This document shows positions 1 to 10,659 of a stretch of DNA of 64,000 nucleotides, one piece after another (position 1 is the stretch's first letter; every line of letters starts with the position of its first letter). The notes under the pieces were generated by a model. It was not told where the DNA came from. It did not search any database and saw only the letters and a program-made list of their open reading frames with translations. Source of the DNA: Gibbula magus (lineage: Eukaryota > Mollusca > Gastropoda > Trochida > Trochidae); the NCBI GenBank assembly GCA_936450465.1, contig OW388294.1, forward strand, positions 682,001-746,000, read 5' to 3'. Made by a program: the position numbers and the translations under genes.

Positions 1-297
1 ACTATTCAGTTACAAGGCTTCCATGTTCCACGATGTGTGACTCAAAGAGTTTGTCTCCTGATCACTGGTGACTATTCAGTTACAAGGCTTCCATGTTCCA
101 CGATGTGTGACTCTATGAGTTTGTCTCCCTGATCACTGGTGACTATTCAGTTACAAGGCTTCCATGTTCCACGATGTGTGACTCAAAGAGTTTGTCTCCT
201 GATCACTGGTGACTATTCAGTTACAAGGCTTCCACGATGTGTGACTCAAAGAGTTTGTCTCCTGATCACTGGTGACTATTCAGTTACAAAGCTTCCA
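1..297. repeat. 70-bp minisatellite, about 4 copies
   Basis: Four near-identical units begin at 1, 71, 142 and 212, with a partial fifth at 275. The second unit has a 1-bp insertion and the fourth lacks 7 bp. The array runs off the left window edge, so its full length is unknown. It probably lies in a MED16 intron. Confidence 0.9.
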
Positions 298-702
298 GCA
301 AAAAATAATGGCAAATTACATCCATTCGTTTGATTCCATAACATGCTCGAATGATTAAACAAATGATTTTTAAAATGGAGGTAATTTAAAAAGACATGAT
401 GAGATTGGTCTACTAATGATTAGATTTTGCCTGCATGGAACTCACCACAGAACATGTCTCATACAGAACATCTTCAGACCCTTAAGAGAGGAATCTGCCA
501 AACCAGCTTGTTTCCTGGTAGATGCAGTATATAAAAAATGTTATTCTTCGGAACAGGGTTGATTTCAATCAGACAAGAGTTACCAGAGTTTATTTATATT
601 TTTTATGCAGAATGACGCTAATAATGCTTTCATACCATATACATTTTTATATCTTGTTAAAGATAAATGTTTGGATCTATCATGTTTCCGTTTGTATTCC
701 AG
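298..702. other. MED16 intron sequence, no feature seen
   Basis: This is AT-rich sequence leading to the acceptor at 701-702 (TTTGTATTCCAG). I see no coding segment or mobile element in it. Confidence 0.6.
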
Positions 703-3700
703 GACTACCTGCTCAACAAGTGGGTCAAGTTTGACAGCTGCACACTGGCGGGGGAGGAGGTGCTGGCTCTCACCTGGCTACATAACGGCATTCAGGTCGG
801 TAAATATATACTTATACAGGTCGGTAAATAAACATTCAGGTCGGTAAATATATACTTATACAGGGTCGGTAAATATACATTCAGGTCGGTACATATATAC
901 TTATACAGGTCGGTAAATAAACATTCAGGTCAGTAAATATATACTTATACAGCTCGGTAAATATACATTCAGGTCGGTAAATATATACATATACAGGTCA
1001 GTAAATATATAATCAGGTCGGTAAATATATACTTATACAGGTCGGTAAATATACATTCAGGTCGGTAATTAAATACTTACACAGCTCGGTAAATATACAT
1101 TCAGGTCGGTAAATATGTAATCAGGTTGGTAAATATATGGACAGGTCAGTAAATATACATTCAGGTCCGTAAATATACATTTAGGTCCATAAGTATATAT
1201 TCAGGTCGGTAAATATACATACAGGTCAGTGAATATACGTAAAGGTCTGTAATTATACATTGAGGTCGGTGAATATACATTCAGGTTGCTGAATATTCAA
1301 TCAGGATGATTAATGTACTGACAGGTACACATTTAACCCTTAAATAATCTTTTTGCCTGAAAAGTGTAAGACTTAATAATTCTTCATAATTCCTGCAGTC
1401 ATCATTGTTTGCTGCCTCTAAGATCATTAACAATTTCAATCTTTTGTTTCTTCTGCCAGATCCCTTTCAGCCCAGACAAGAGGGACTTGGTTCTATACAG
1501 TGACAAGTTTCCACGAACCAAGTTCAAACCCACTCTTGCTCTGTTCGGTAGCAAGGCCATGGAGGGATGGGTTGCCGTCACAGCTACGGGTCTGGTGCGT
1601 AGTTATACTGGAATATTATCCACCTAAATAATTTTTAAATGATGTAACTTGTCACCATCCGTGAAGATTGACATCAAGATCCCCATAAATACGTTTCATC
1701 CAATAATGATTCCAATGGCAATGAGGATATTATAAATAGTGCATTTCTACCCGTCAATGCACTACTCACCTAATCACCTGTGTCTAAACCAAGCTGTCAC
1801 CCTAGTACGACCATCACACCAGCTATGCGATGGATGAACAGAGGCACAATTTGCATAATGAAGCCACAGATTGTCATCATTACTTTCCTCATCTTTGTAT
1901 TGTAGTTGTAAAGTCTTGTAAATCTTGTGATCTTTGTTTTCAGGTGAGTGTTGGCTTGATCCAGGAGCAGGAACGAAAGGTGGTCACAGTTCAGGAGAAT
2001 ATAGGCCCCGCCCCTCTACGTCTGTCCGAAGCCGATGTTGCCTTCACTAACACAGGGGAGATAATCATAGCTACCAGCGATGGACTGATGGCCAGCGCCA
2101 TCCAGTGCTTCACAATCAACGTCAAGATGACCCAAATGAGTCACCATATAACATGTCGTGCCGCCGCGAGCCTATATATGAAGAGCCAGACAGACTACGT
2201 AGATAGGGACAGCCAGGGAATCCAAATCACGAATCTCATGTTTATGAATCACGAAAACAGTGACACGCTGCTGATTGGCTGTGGGGGCCACGGGTATAGC
2301 AGTATCGAGGTGTGGCAGCTTGTAGAACAGACCATGTCCCTACACAGAATGTTCCAGAACACCGCCAACCCTGACTACGCCTACAAGACGCCCAAATGGA
2401 TGCACAAAGCCACAGTGACTCAGAACTCTATGATCACGAGTATTGCGTGCCCTCAGATGAGTGTGTGTCGAAACATTGTTGAAGCTGCAGGATTTGTGTC
2501 CTACTTCGCTGTGGCTTATCGAGACGGATCTGTGAAGATCATTCATCGACAGAGTTTCCAGGTTATCGTCAGTTGTACATGGGAGATGTTGATAGGCATA
2601 CACTATAGTTTGCCGGGGGACAAAGTCCAGCGACCGGCGGCTCACATGACAACCATCAAACAAACTCCTTCTGGCTGTGGACTGATTGGCTTCAGTGGGG
2701 ATAAGATCTACGCTTTCCAGGTCAGAGGTCGAATAAAGTTTTAAATGATAATTTGTGATAGATCTCCTGCCAGACAAGAATGAAAGATTAACTTCTTTAC
2801 TGGCTTTTGACTGAATTGTTTTGTTAAATATTTACTGTAAATTGGTTTAAATGTGTTGGATGTATGATTCTGCATATGTCTCCATTGTGGTAATGAAAAT
2901 TTTAAGAGTTTATGACAGTTGACAAGCCAATTTCAAATAATCTTTCGTACAGCTGCCAAGTATTTTCTGAAATTAGTCCTCTTTGAATAGAAATAGGATA
3001 CCTCCTCCAGACCATTTAAGTATTGTTCTTATATGTGTCTCACCTCAACTATCACTATTTGTTGGTTAGGGTCTCACCTCAACTATCACTATTTTTTTTA
3101 CTACTTTTGGTGTTAGGGTTAGGGTTATTGTTCTAACTATCACTATTGTTGACTACTATAGGTGTTCAACATCCGAGACGGGCCGATCCAACTGATGCCC
3201 CCTGTGATCATCCATCTGGTCGAGTACGTCATGTACGTTGGGTACGACTGGTGGGACGTTCTTCTCATCATCGGGCAAGGTAGGTGTTCCTATATATAGA
3301 GGTGGGACGTTCTTCTCATCATCGGGCAAGGTAGGTGTTCCTATATATAGAGGTGGGACGTTCTTCTCATCATTGGGCAAGGTAGGTGTTCCTATATATA
3401 GAGGTGGGACGTTCTTCTCATCATTGGGCAAGGTAGGTGTTCCTATATATAGAGGTGGGACGTTCTTCTCATCATCGGGCAAGGTAGGTGTTCCTATATA
3501 TAGAGGTGGGACGTTCTTCTCATCATTGGGCAAGGTAGGTGTTCCTATATATAGAGGTGGGACGTTCTTCTCATCATTGGGCAAGGTAGGTGTTCCTATA
3601 TATAGAGGTGGGTTGTTCTTCTCATCATTGGGCAAGGTAGGTGTTCCTATATATAGAGGTGGGACGTTCTTCTCATCATCGAGCAAGGTAGGTGTTCCTA

Positions 3701-6700
3701 TATATAGAGGTGGGACGTTCTTCTCATCATCGGGCAAGGTAGGTGTTCCTATATATAGAGGTGGGACGTTCTTCTCATCATTGGGCAAGGTAGGTGTTCC
3801 TATATATAGAGGTGGGACGTTCTTCTCATCATTGGGCAAGGTAGGTGTTCCTATATATAGAGGTGGGACGTTCTTCTCATCATTGGGCAAGGTAGGTGTT
3901 CCTATATATAGAGGTGGGACGTTCTTCTCATCATTGGGCAAGGTAGGTGTTCCTATATATAGAGGTGGGACGTTCTTCTCATCATTGGGCAAGGTAGGTG
4001 TTCCTATATATAGAGGTGGGTTGTTCTTCTCATCATTGGGCAAGGTAGGTGTTCCTATATATAGAGGTGGGACGTTCTTCTCATCATCGAGCAAGGTAGG
4101 TGTTCCTATATATAGAGGTGGGACATTCTTCTCATCATTGGGCAAGGTAGGTGTTCCTATATATAGGGGTGGGACGTTCTTCTCATCATCGGGCAAGGTA
4201 GGTGTTCCTATATATAGAGGTGGGACGTTCTTCTCATCATTGGGCAAGGTAGGTGTTCCTATATATAGAGGTGGGACGTTCTTCTCATCATCGGGCAAGG
4301 TAGGTGTTCCTATATATAGAGGTGGGACGTTCTTCTCATCATTGGGCAAGGTAGGTGTTCCTATATATAGAGGTGGGATGTTCTTCTCATCATTGGGCAA
4401 GGTAGGTGTTCCTATATATAGAGGTGGGACGTTCTTCTCATCATCGCGCAAGGTAGGTGTTCCTATATATAGAGGTGGGCCGTTCTTCTCATCATCGAGC
4501 AAGGTAGGTGTTCCTATATATAGAGGTGGGACATTCTTCTCATCATCGCGCAAGGTAGGTGTTCCTATATATAGAGGTGGGCCGTTCTTCTCATCATCGA
4601 GCAAGGTAGGTGTTCCTATATATAGAGGTGGGACATTCTTCTCATCATTGGGCAAGGTAGGTGTTCCTATATATAGAGGTGGGACGTTCTTCTCATCATT
4701 GGGCAAGGTAGGTGTTCCTATATATAGAGGTGGGTTGTTCTTCTCATCATTGGGCAAGGTAGGTGTTCCTATATATAGAGGTGGGACGTTCTTCTCATCA
4801 TCGGGCAAGGTAGGTGTTCCTGTATATAGAGGTGGGACGTTCTTCTCATCATCGGGCAAGTTAGGTTTTCCTATATATAGAGGTCGGACGTTCTTCTCAT
4901 CATCGGGCAAGGTAGGTGTTCCTATATATAGAGGATACTAAACTACCTTCCATGTAATGTGAAAGTGAGTTAGATACCAAATCATTTACAAGTTGAATAA
5001 TAATGATATTACATGGTATGAAGTTCTGTTTATGACTCTCCATCATAACTCAATCAATCAAAATGGTATTTAGGGTTATCAATCTAAGATTCCTCGAAAC
5101 CGATACTGCTTTAACAGTGGTGGTAACATTTTGACGTCATGATTGCAAACGAGTATTAAGTAAATGCTACACTGCATAAGCTCCCATGTGTCCAGATGTT
5201 TCTATATCATGATGAATTATACTTTCTCAGCCCAGGTGTGATGTAGAACTTTTTCATTTTCAGTACAGTATCAATTTATTAAATCGAAAGTGGGAAGAAA
5301 GAGAATGAAAAGTTCCCTGTTTAACTTCACAACACTTTTTGTGTGCATTCTCAAGTTTGATTTGTGACTTTCTGATGTGTTTACCTATCAATATTGAAGG
5401 GAATGTGTATGTGTATATCTCCTTTATTCTGAGTGCTTTTCAGTAGAGATTCTTGTACGATTATGCTTGAAAACTGTACAAGAATATGTACCAATAATAT
5501 ATCCCGCTTCCAGAATCAAGAGATTTTCATCCATACATTTGTTCTTACTTTACATCTCTTAAATCGATATTTAGCAATGTTCATTATGATACATAATTGG
5601 CATTTTCTCTTGTCACCTAGGTCTAATAGAGCGTATCTGCCAGCGACTGATCGACAACTTCCAGAAACAGCCGATCTCTCTCCAGGAACTTCTCAGGATG
5701 CGACTGGTTCGTCTTCGTATCGGCCTGTACAGTTGCCTCACCGCCGGACACCAGAAGGCCTCTGACTGCCACGCCCTCCTCTCTCTCTTTGCTATAGCGT
5801 CCGTGCTGAAAGGAATCCTCCGACCTAAGACTGTGTCAGCTCAGGACAAGGTACGGACAGCTTTTGTGAGACAAATAATCTGGAACATTCTGTGCAAGGG
5901 CATCCTGCACCATCAGTGTATTTTTATAGGCAAGGTTCCTCAAGTCTCCTGATTGTCTTCTAAACATTTGCCATGTCTAACATTTAGAATATTTGAATGT
6001 TTACTGCATGCTATTTATTCTGCTTCAATCTGGTTTTCAGTCACCCTCAGAGAAACTTGCCAACGTATGCAGTCGAAGCACGGACCAAGAATTGGAAGCA
6101 GTGTTGGCCAACTTAGACACCGACGAGTTTCTTGTCGAGTCTAATAGATCAGCCAGTCAGGCAGAAAGTGAGTTGAAAATACTTTGTAGTTCATATTCAT
6201 ATCTGGATTGTGTCCAGAACTTCTAAGATCTCTCCTCTGGGCAAGCTTAGGGTAAATACATCTTGGTTCTGTGACTGTTGACTGTTCTAGGAAGCACATT
6301 CATTTTGGCCCGTTAGCTCTAGTTCTAGTCTTCCCAAAGCGTTTGATCCAAGTTTGAAACCAATTGGTGATATTAACATTGTCATTAACTCTTAAACTGT
6401 AATATTCTGTTGTTGTCTATCATATTAAGCTATAGTGGCCAATCACACATGTAAACCTCTCGGCAGGATAAGTGTTTACAATACCAGGGTAATACTGAAA
6501 TTGAATTGGGGTAAGCGAGAGACATCGGTTTTACGAGTAAAAACACCTCACTATATGATTACTGCTTCCAGACGCCCTGCAGCCGCTGCAGCCCTTCATC
6601 CAGTGGGTGGCCGACTTCTCCCTGCACCTCCTCTCCTCCGCTCCTCTCTACCAATCATACTCCTCCTTCCTGGGCTCCTCGCTGCTCCGAGACAGTCACG

Positions 6701-7272
6701 TGTTGCAGACTCTGCGAGAACTCATTGTGATTATCCGCGTGTGGGGCGTGATCAATTCATCCTGCCTCCCGGCCTTCACCAACATGACGCACATGGACTG
6801 CGTGGCGCACATCTACAAACTCCTCACCAAGGCGTGGATCTGTGTCCGTGAAGGAAACATCATCGAGTATGATGATGCCCTGATGGACGAGTGCTGCCAC
6901 CTACCCAGCAAGGTCATCATTCCAAACATGAAGCAGAGTTTCGGGGAGGAGAATTTCAGCTTTAGTGTCTTCAGTCAAGCATATCCTCTTAGCTTCTTTG
7001 TTGGGCACGAACCAGATTATCTCTACAATCTAAAAAAGTCAAGACATTACACAACAGACGTTGCCATGGAAACGAAGCAGCATCATGACGTTGTTCGTCA
7101 TATTTATCTCGGGACAAACCCGGGTGGGAGGGTGCGAGAATGTTGTCGGTGCGGAGGAATGTCTCTGATTCACAGCACTTCCAAGTCACCCATACTCAAG
7201 TCCTGGGAGCAGAGGTTCGTCAAGATGTGCATCTGTGGCGGCCATTGGAAGATGATAACCGTGGACTCTTGA
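703..7272 (+). CDS. MED16: Mediator complex subunit 16, 3' part (7 exons)
   Basis: This encodes a tail-module subunit of Mediator, the nuclear complex that links activators to RNA polymerase II. Coding exons are 703-795, 1460-1594, 1944-2720, 3162-3279, 5621-5850, 6041-6167 and 6572-7272. All have AG/GT borders and they join in phase to 726 codons plus TGA. Known MED16 is near 880 residues, so about 150 N-terminal residues lie before the window. The third exon reads as the end of the WD40-like propeller, with IEVWQLVEQ and GSVKIIHR. The fourth holds [15 protein letters not shown], matching the family segment GYDWWDILL. The last exon carries LWICCR-like and DEALVDECC-like segments, a Cys cluster (ECCRCGG) and the terminal [15 protein letters not shown]. 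No promoter is in view. Two of its introns start with arrays built from their own donor site. Identity is secure; exact exon ends are inferred from splice signals and phase. Confidence 0.94.
796..1324 (+). repeat. Intron-start array of 20/24-bp CAG|GT units
   Basis: The array begins at the donor of the 703-795 exon, which ends GGCATTCAG and is followed by GTCGGTAAAT. About 25 units follow, nearly all of the form GTCGGTAAATATA...CAG, so exon-like CAG and donor-like GT recur at each junction. The first half alternates 24- and 20-bp units. The distal half is mostly 20 bp and increasingly diverged. The true acceptor is at 1458-1459. Confidence 0.93.
3038..3161 (+). repeat. Short duplications before a MED16 acceptor, with a TTAGGG trace
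   Basis: The string AACTATCACTATT occurs three times between 3046 and 3148, just before the acceptor at 3160-3161. Between two copies lies a short TTAGGGTTAGGGTTA run (about 3112-3126). It is far too short to be called an interstitial telomere. Confidence 0.6.
3250..4932 (+). repeat. 51-bp minisatellite, exactly 33 units, built on a splice donor
   Basis: Thirty-three units of exactly 51 bp without indels fill this span. The first unit overlaps the last 30 bp of the MED16 exon that ends at 3279. It continues through the donor (CAAG|GTAGGTGTTCC) and a CTATATATAG palindrome. Every later unit repeats the exon end and the donor; only the unit at 4831-4881 has lost the GT (CAAGTTAGG). Because 51 is divisible by three, long stop-free frames exist on both strands, but these are by-products of periodicity. 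In the MED16 frame each unit has a TAG stop. The gene's acceptor is at 5619-5620. Confidence 0.97.
4933..5620. other. Remainder of MED16 intron
   Basis: This is unique AT-rich sequence between the 51-bp array and the next exon. It ends in TTGTCACCTAG. No other feature is seen. Confidence 0.6.
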
Positions 7273-8210
7273 TGGTCAGGTTGTCAGAAACTAGGAACAG
7301 TTTTTGATTTATGGTCAAGATGCCCAACCATGAGTACATTTCCATATTGACTATCGTAAAGTGGCATAAGCTACGAGTACAAGTCGATCTGGTAATCTTA
7401 GCGTGGGATAAGCTACGAGTACATGTCGATCTGGTAATCTTAGCGTGGGATAAGCTACGAGTACAAGTCGATCTGGTAATCTTAGCGTGGGATAAGCTAC
7501 GAGTACAAGTCGATCTGGTAATCTTAGCGTGGGATAAGCTACGAGTACAAGTCGATCTGGTAATCTTAGCGTGGGATAAGCTACGAGTACAAGTCGATCT
7601 GGTAATCTTAGCATGGGATAAGCTACGAGTACAAGTCGATCTGGTAATCTTAGCGTGGGATAAGCTACGAGTACATGTCGATCTGGTAATCTTAGCGTGG
7701 GATAAGCTATGCTTTGTACAGAAGAACTAAGTGTGGCAGGACACTTTCGTGTTTAGGTGTCATAAACTGGTGTCATGACAAAAGTTGCATACATATTCAA
7801 GTTATGAGGGCGGGCATGTTCAAATGTGACGTTAAGTCTAGTTGAGCAATGTTGAACAAACTTTTGATACAGATGAAAAGGAGGAAAATATCTCAAGCAA
7901 TCTTTCAAAGCAAACGGAGCCTTATCAAAACCAATCTTGTCCATTTTATTTTCATATTCATTTACCTGGGGCATTCAATTTCAATGTTATTCCATAATCT
8001 GAAAAGAATCTGACCCCCCATGACATAATAGTCTGTATCACATGACTTGTCAGGGCTTAAGAAAACATTATCAAAGGGGAGTAACTCTTGACACCCAAGT
8101 TCTTGTCGCAACGGGTCTAGTATTGCTCAGTTGTTCACCCTTGTGTTGGTTCAAGGGAACTGCTGTGAGTAATTCATGTAAACCAAATGGTGAATATTAA
8201 ATCACAATTG
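7273..8210 (+). other. MED16 3' untranslated region (extent uncertain)
   Basis: The stop codon is at 7270-7272. An ATTAAA near 8205 and an AATAAA near 8691 are possible poly(A) signals; I cannot choose between them. The proposed UTR contains the 42-bp array at 7361-7711. One copy of the dispersed mollusc-type motif is at 8073-8087. Confidence 0.4.
7361..7711 (+). repeat. 42-bp minisatellite, 8 units plus a partial
   Basis: Units start every 42 bp from 7361 (GTGGGATAAGCTACGAGTAC, then the rest of the unit). They are nearly identical, with only a CAAG/CATG alternative and rare changes. The array starts about 90 bp after the MED16 stop codon, so it is probably transcribed in its 3'UTR. The stop-free frames through it are by-products of the 14-codon period. 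Confidence 0.95.
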
Positions 8211-10640
8211 ATTCTACAGATTTTGTTGTGTAATTTCCTTTTTGCGAGAAAATCAACATGACTTCATCTTGACAAGAACATCAGCAAAACCAGTAACTTT
8301 GATCCAAATCTAATCCAAATCATACATCAGTAATCGCAGAATCAACATTTTCTTCTCTTTCAAAATGCACCCAATTGACATAATCAGAAAACAGTTCACT
8401 GGTGTCTAGTGAACTATGTCACAGGAAACGCATATTAAAGGATAGATGCAATGACATATGGTCAAAATCGGATTCATTAAAATGGGATGTCAATTTGACA
8501 ATTGCTCGATATATGCTCGGTCCATAAATTACGCCTAATTTAGCCCCGGCGACCAGAATGAAAGTCTGCGGGGGTGTGGCCCATAAAGGGATGACTTCTG
8601 TGACGTCACTGGAGTAATCTCATTATCGGCGAGTCATAATTCAACGTAATTTCGAAACATTTTGATTGTTAATTTCACAAAGAAATCTTCAATAAACCAA
8701 CTTAAATTTCCCATATATATCGAATGTTTAGATATCCAACTAGGTAATTCCGCAGATGACAATTACACAATTATTACATAAACATGTCTTTTTGGCGATG
8801 TTATACACCTCATAAATTCATTTAGCGGCAGTGATAATCATCATTAATTAAATTGGCGGAGTAGCTGTCTAGCTGGCCCCGTCATGCCTTAGTGAGCATT
8901 TTCAAAATGAATCGCCCAACTAATTGCAGTAGTGTTAAAATTGGTGAATTAAAATTGTCTTAATTATCAATTGCAAGTGTATATTGTCTCGATTTTATGC
9001 TCAATTGATTCCGATATGCAATATACGTAGAGGTAATCATCTGTCATTCTTGGGAAAAATGCATTTCATCAGATCTTTAACTATGACGATTGCACCAATC
9101 CGGTAGACCGAACAAGATTATAAATGCCAACTTCAATGCTAAACATTCTACACTTTCTATCTTTGATGTGGACTTCATGAGAACAAGTTACACTGATGTC
9201 ATGAACAATCGTTTTCTAACGTCACAGACAACAAAATCGAGAAGTTGAGAAATAAATATATATAATATGGTTGCTCGGCAACATGTTACGTACACACATG
9301 CTCATATCAATTATATTTACTCGGTTATTTTCAACCATATGGGCAATCAACCACATAACAATATAGTTCAATTATACTTTTTATTTTCATTTGGAACTTT
9401 TCATAAAACATCTCAAGGCACATGGTGAAATAATAATAAAGTATAAAAACATGCCCAACTGAATCAGGAGTATTCATAACAGTGTAGAAATTCATTCATG
9501 ACATTATGATGGCACTAAAAGATAATAAAAAATTTTGATTTCACTTCAGTTGCTTAAAACATACTACCTGTGGTACAAAATCAATTCAAATTTCTCTGGT
9601 TTTTAAGATAATATCTGCAAGAAAGAAAAACATGCACAAAATATAATGGTATGATTTCTTATTTCATAAGACTATTATTATATCTTTTAAAAGACATCTA
9701 GGACAAAATAATTCAGTTTTTTAATCAAAATAAGTTTAAACCAAATTGAATAAAATATTGAAAATCCATTTAAAACCCTGTCTTTAACACTGATTCATAA
9801 TCTGAGATATTTGGCAATAAAAATCCGTAAAAACAGTAACAAAATCACAGCACTTGGCTTCTTGTATGTACAACAAGACTACACAAATAGGGTAAATATA
9901 TTGGGAATGTAAGACAAACTTTACCATATTTACCACAATGAAATTGTTTACATTTGAGAACAAAATTCAAATGACCAGCTGCTGAAACTACTTTTTGTAC
10001 ATTTACAGTTTGATATCTCTGAACATTTCACCTACAGCCTTTCCAAGTTTTATTATGTACAGCATATTTACAGTGTGAAAAAACTGATACTTTCTCTTAC
10101 CAGTTGTTGGAACTATAACTGATACTTTCTCTTACCAGTTGTTGGAACTACTACAACCTATGTAATGTCTGAACATTTCCCACAGTAAATAAGCTCACAT
10201 CATATCTCCATCGGTTGTAAGAACTATATTTCAATTTGTGAATTATTCCATGAATGTACTGAAACAGCTCCGAGCTGGTAGCTAAGTTCTTTGATTTTGT
10301 TAAAATTCATTCATTTTTAAATCATTCACCTTTTACAAATAACACAAATTTCATTTGATTCCTTTAATACAAAGGCTTTCATAAACATGTGAGAAAACTC
10401 AACAAACTTTTGTGAAAATCACTTGTAAGTTTGAGTCCCACCAGCTGCCATCAAGCTGACACAGATAAATAACAAGATGTGACAGTCATGATGTTCATAG
10501 AGAGCGTAGTAGCTGCCATCAAGCTGACACGGATAAATAACAAGATGTCACAGTCATGATGTTCATAGAGAGAGTAGTAGCTGCCTTCACAAATGATACA
10601 AAAAAATGTTTAATGATAATGATAAATACTTATGTTACCT
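8211..10640. other. Unique intergenic sequence between MED16 and N4BP2
   Basis: No coding segment is supported. Part of it (about 8540-9010) stands out by dense TAATTA/ATTA cores and a CRE-type TGACGTCA near 8600. Two small local duplications are present: a 37-bp unit repeated near 10078-10151, and a unit of about 70 bp repeated near 10441-10590. The rest is plain AT-rich sequence. Confidence 0.6.
8597..8606. promoter_or_regulatory. CRE-type palindrome TGACGTCA
   Basis: A perfect TGACGTCA, the CREB/ATF consensus, lies in the unusual intergenic block. Function is inferred from the consensus alone. Confidence 0.3.
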
Positions 10641-10659
10641 CGTCCAACCAGGCGTGATG

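Noticed and set aside
3112..3126. Interstitial telomere (TTAGGG repeats)
   Set aside because: Only about two and a half copies, expected occasionally by chance.
3156..4941. Open frames of 584 (minus) and 567 (plus) codons
   Set aside because: Both are pure 17-residue repeats produced by a 51-bp period without stops. They overlap the MED16 exon and intron and have no independent start context or homology.
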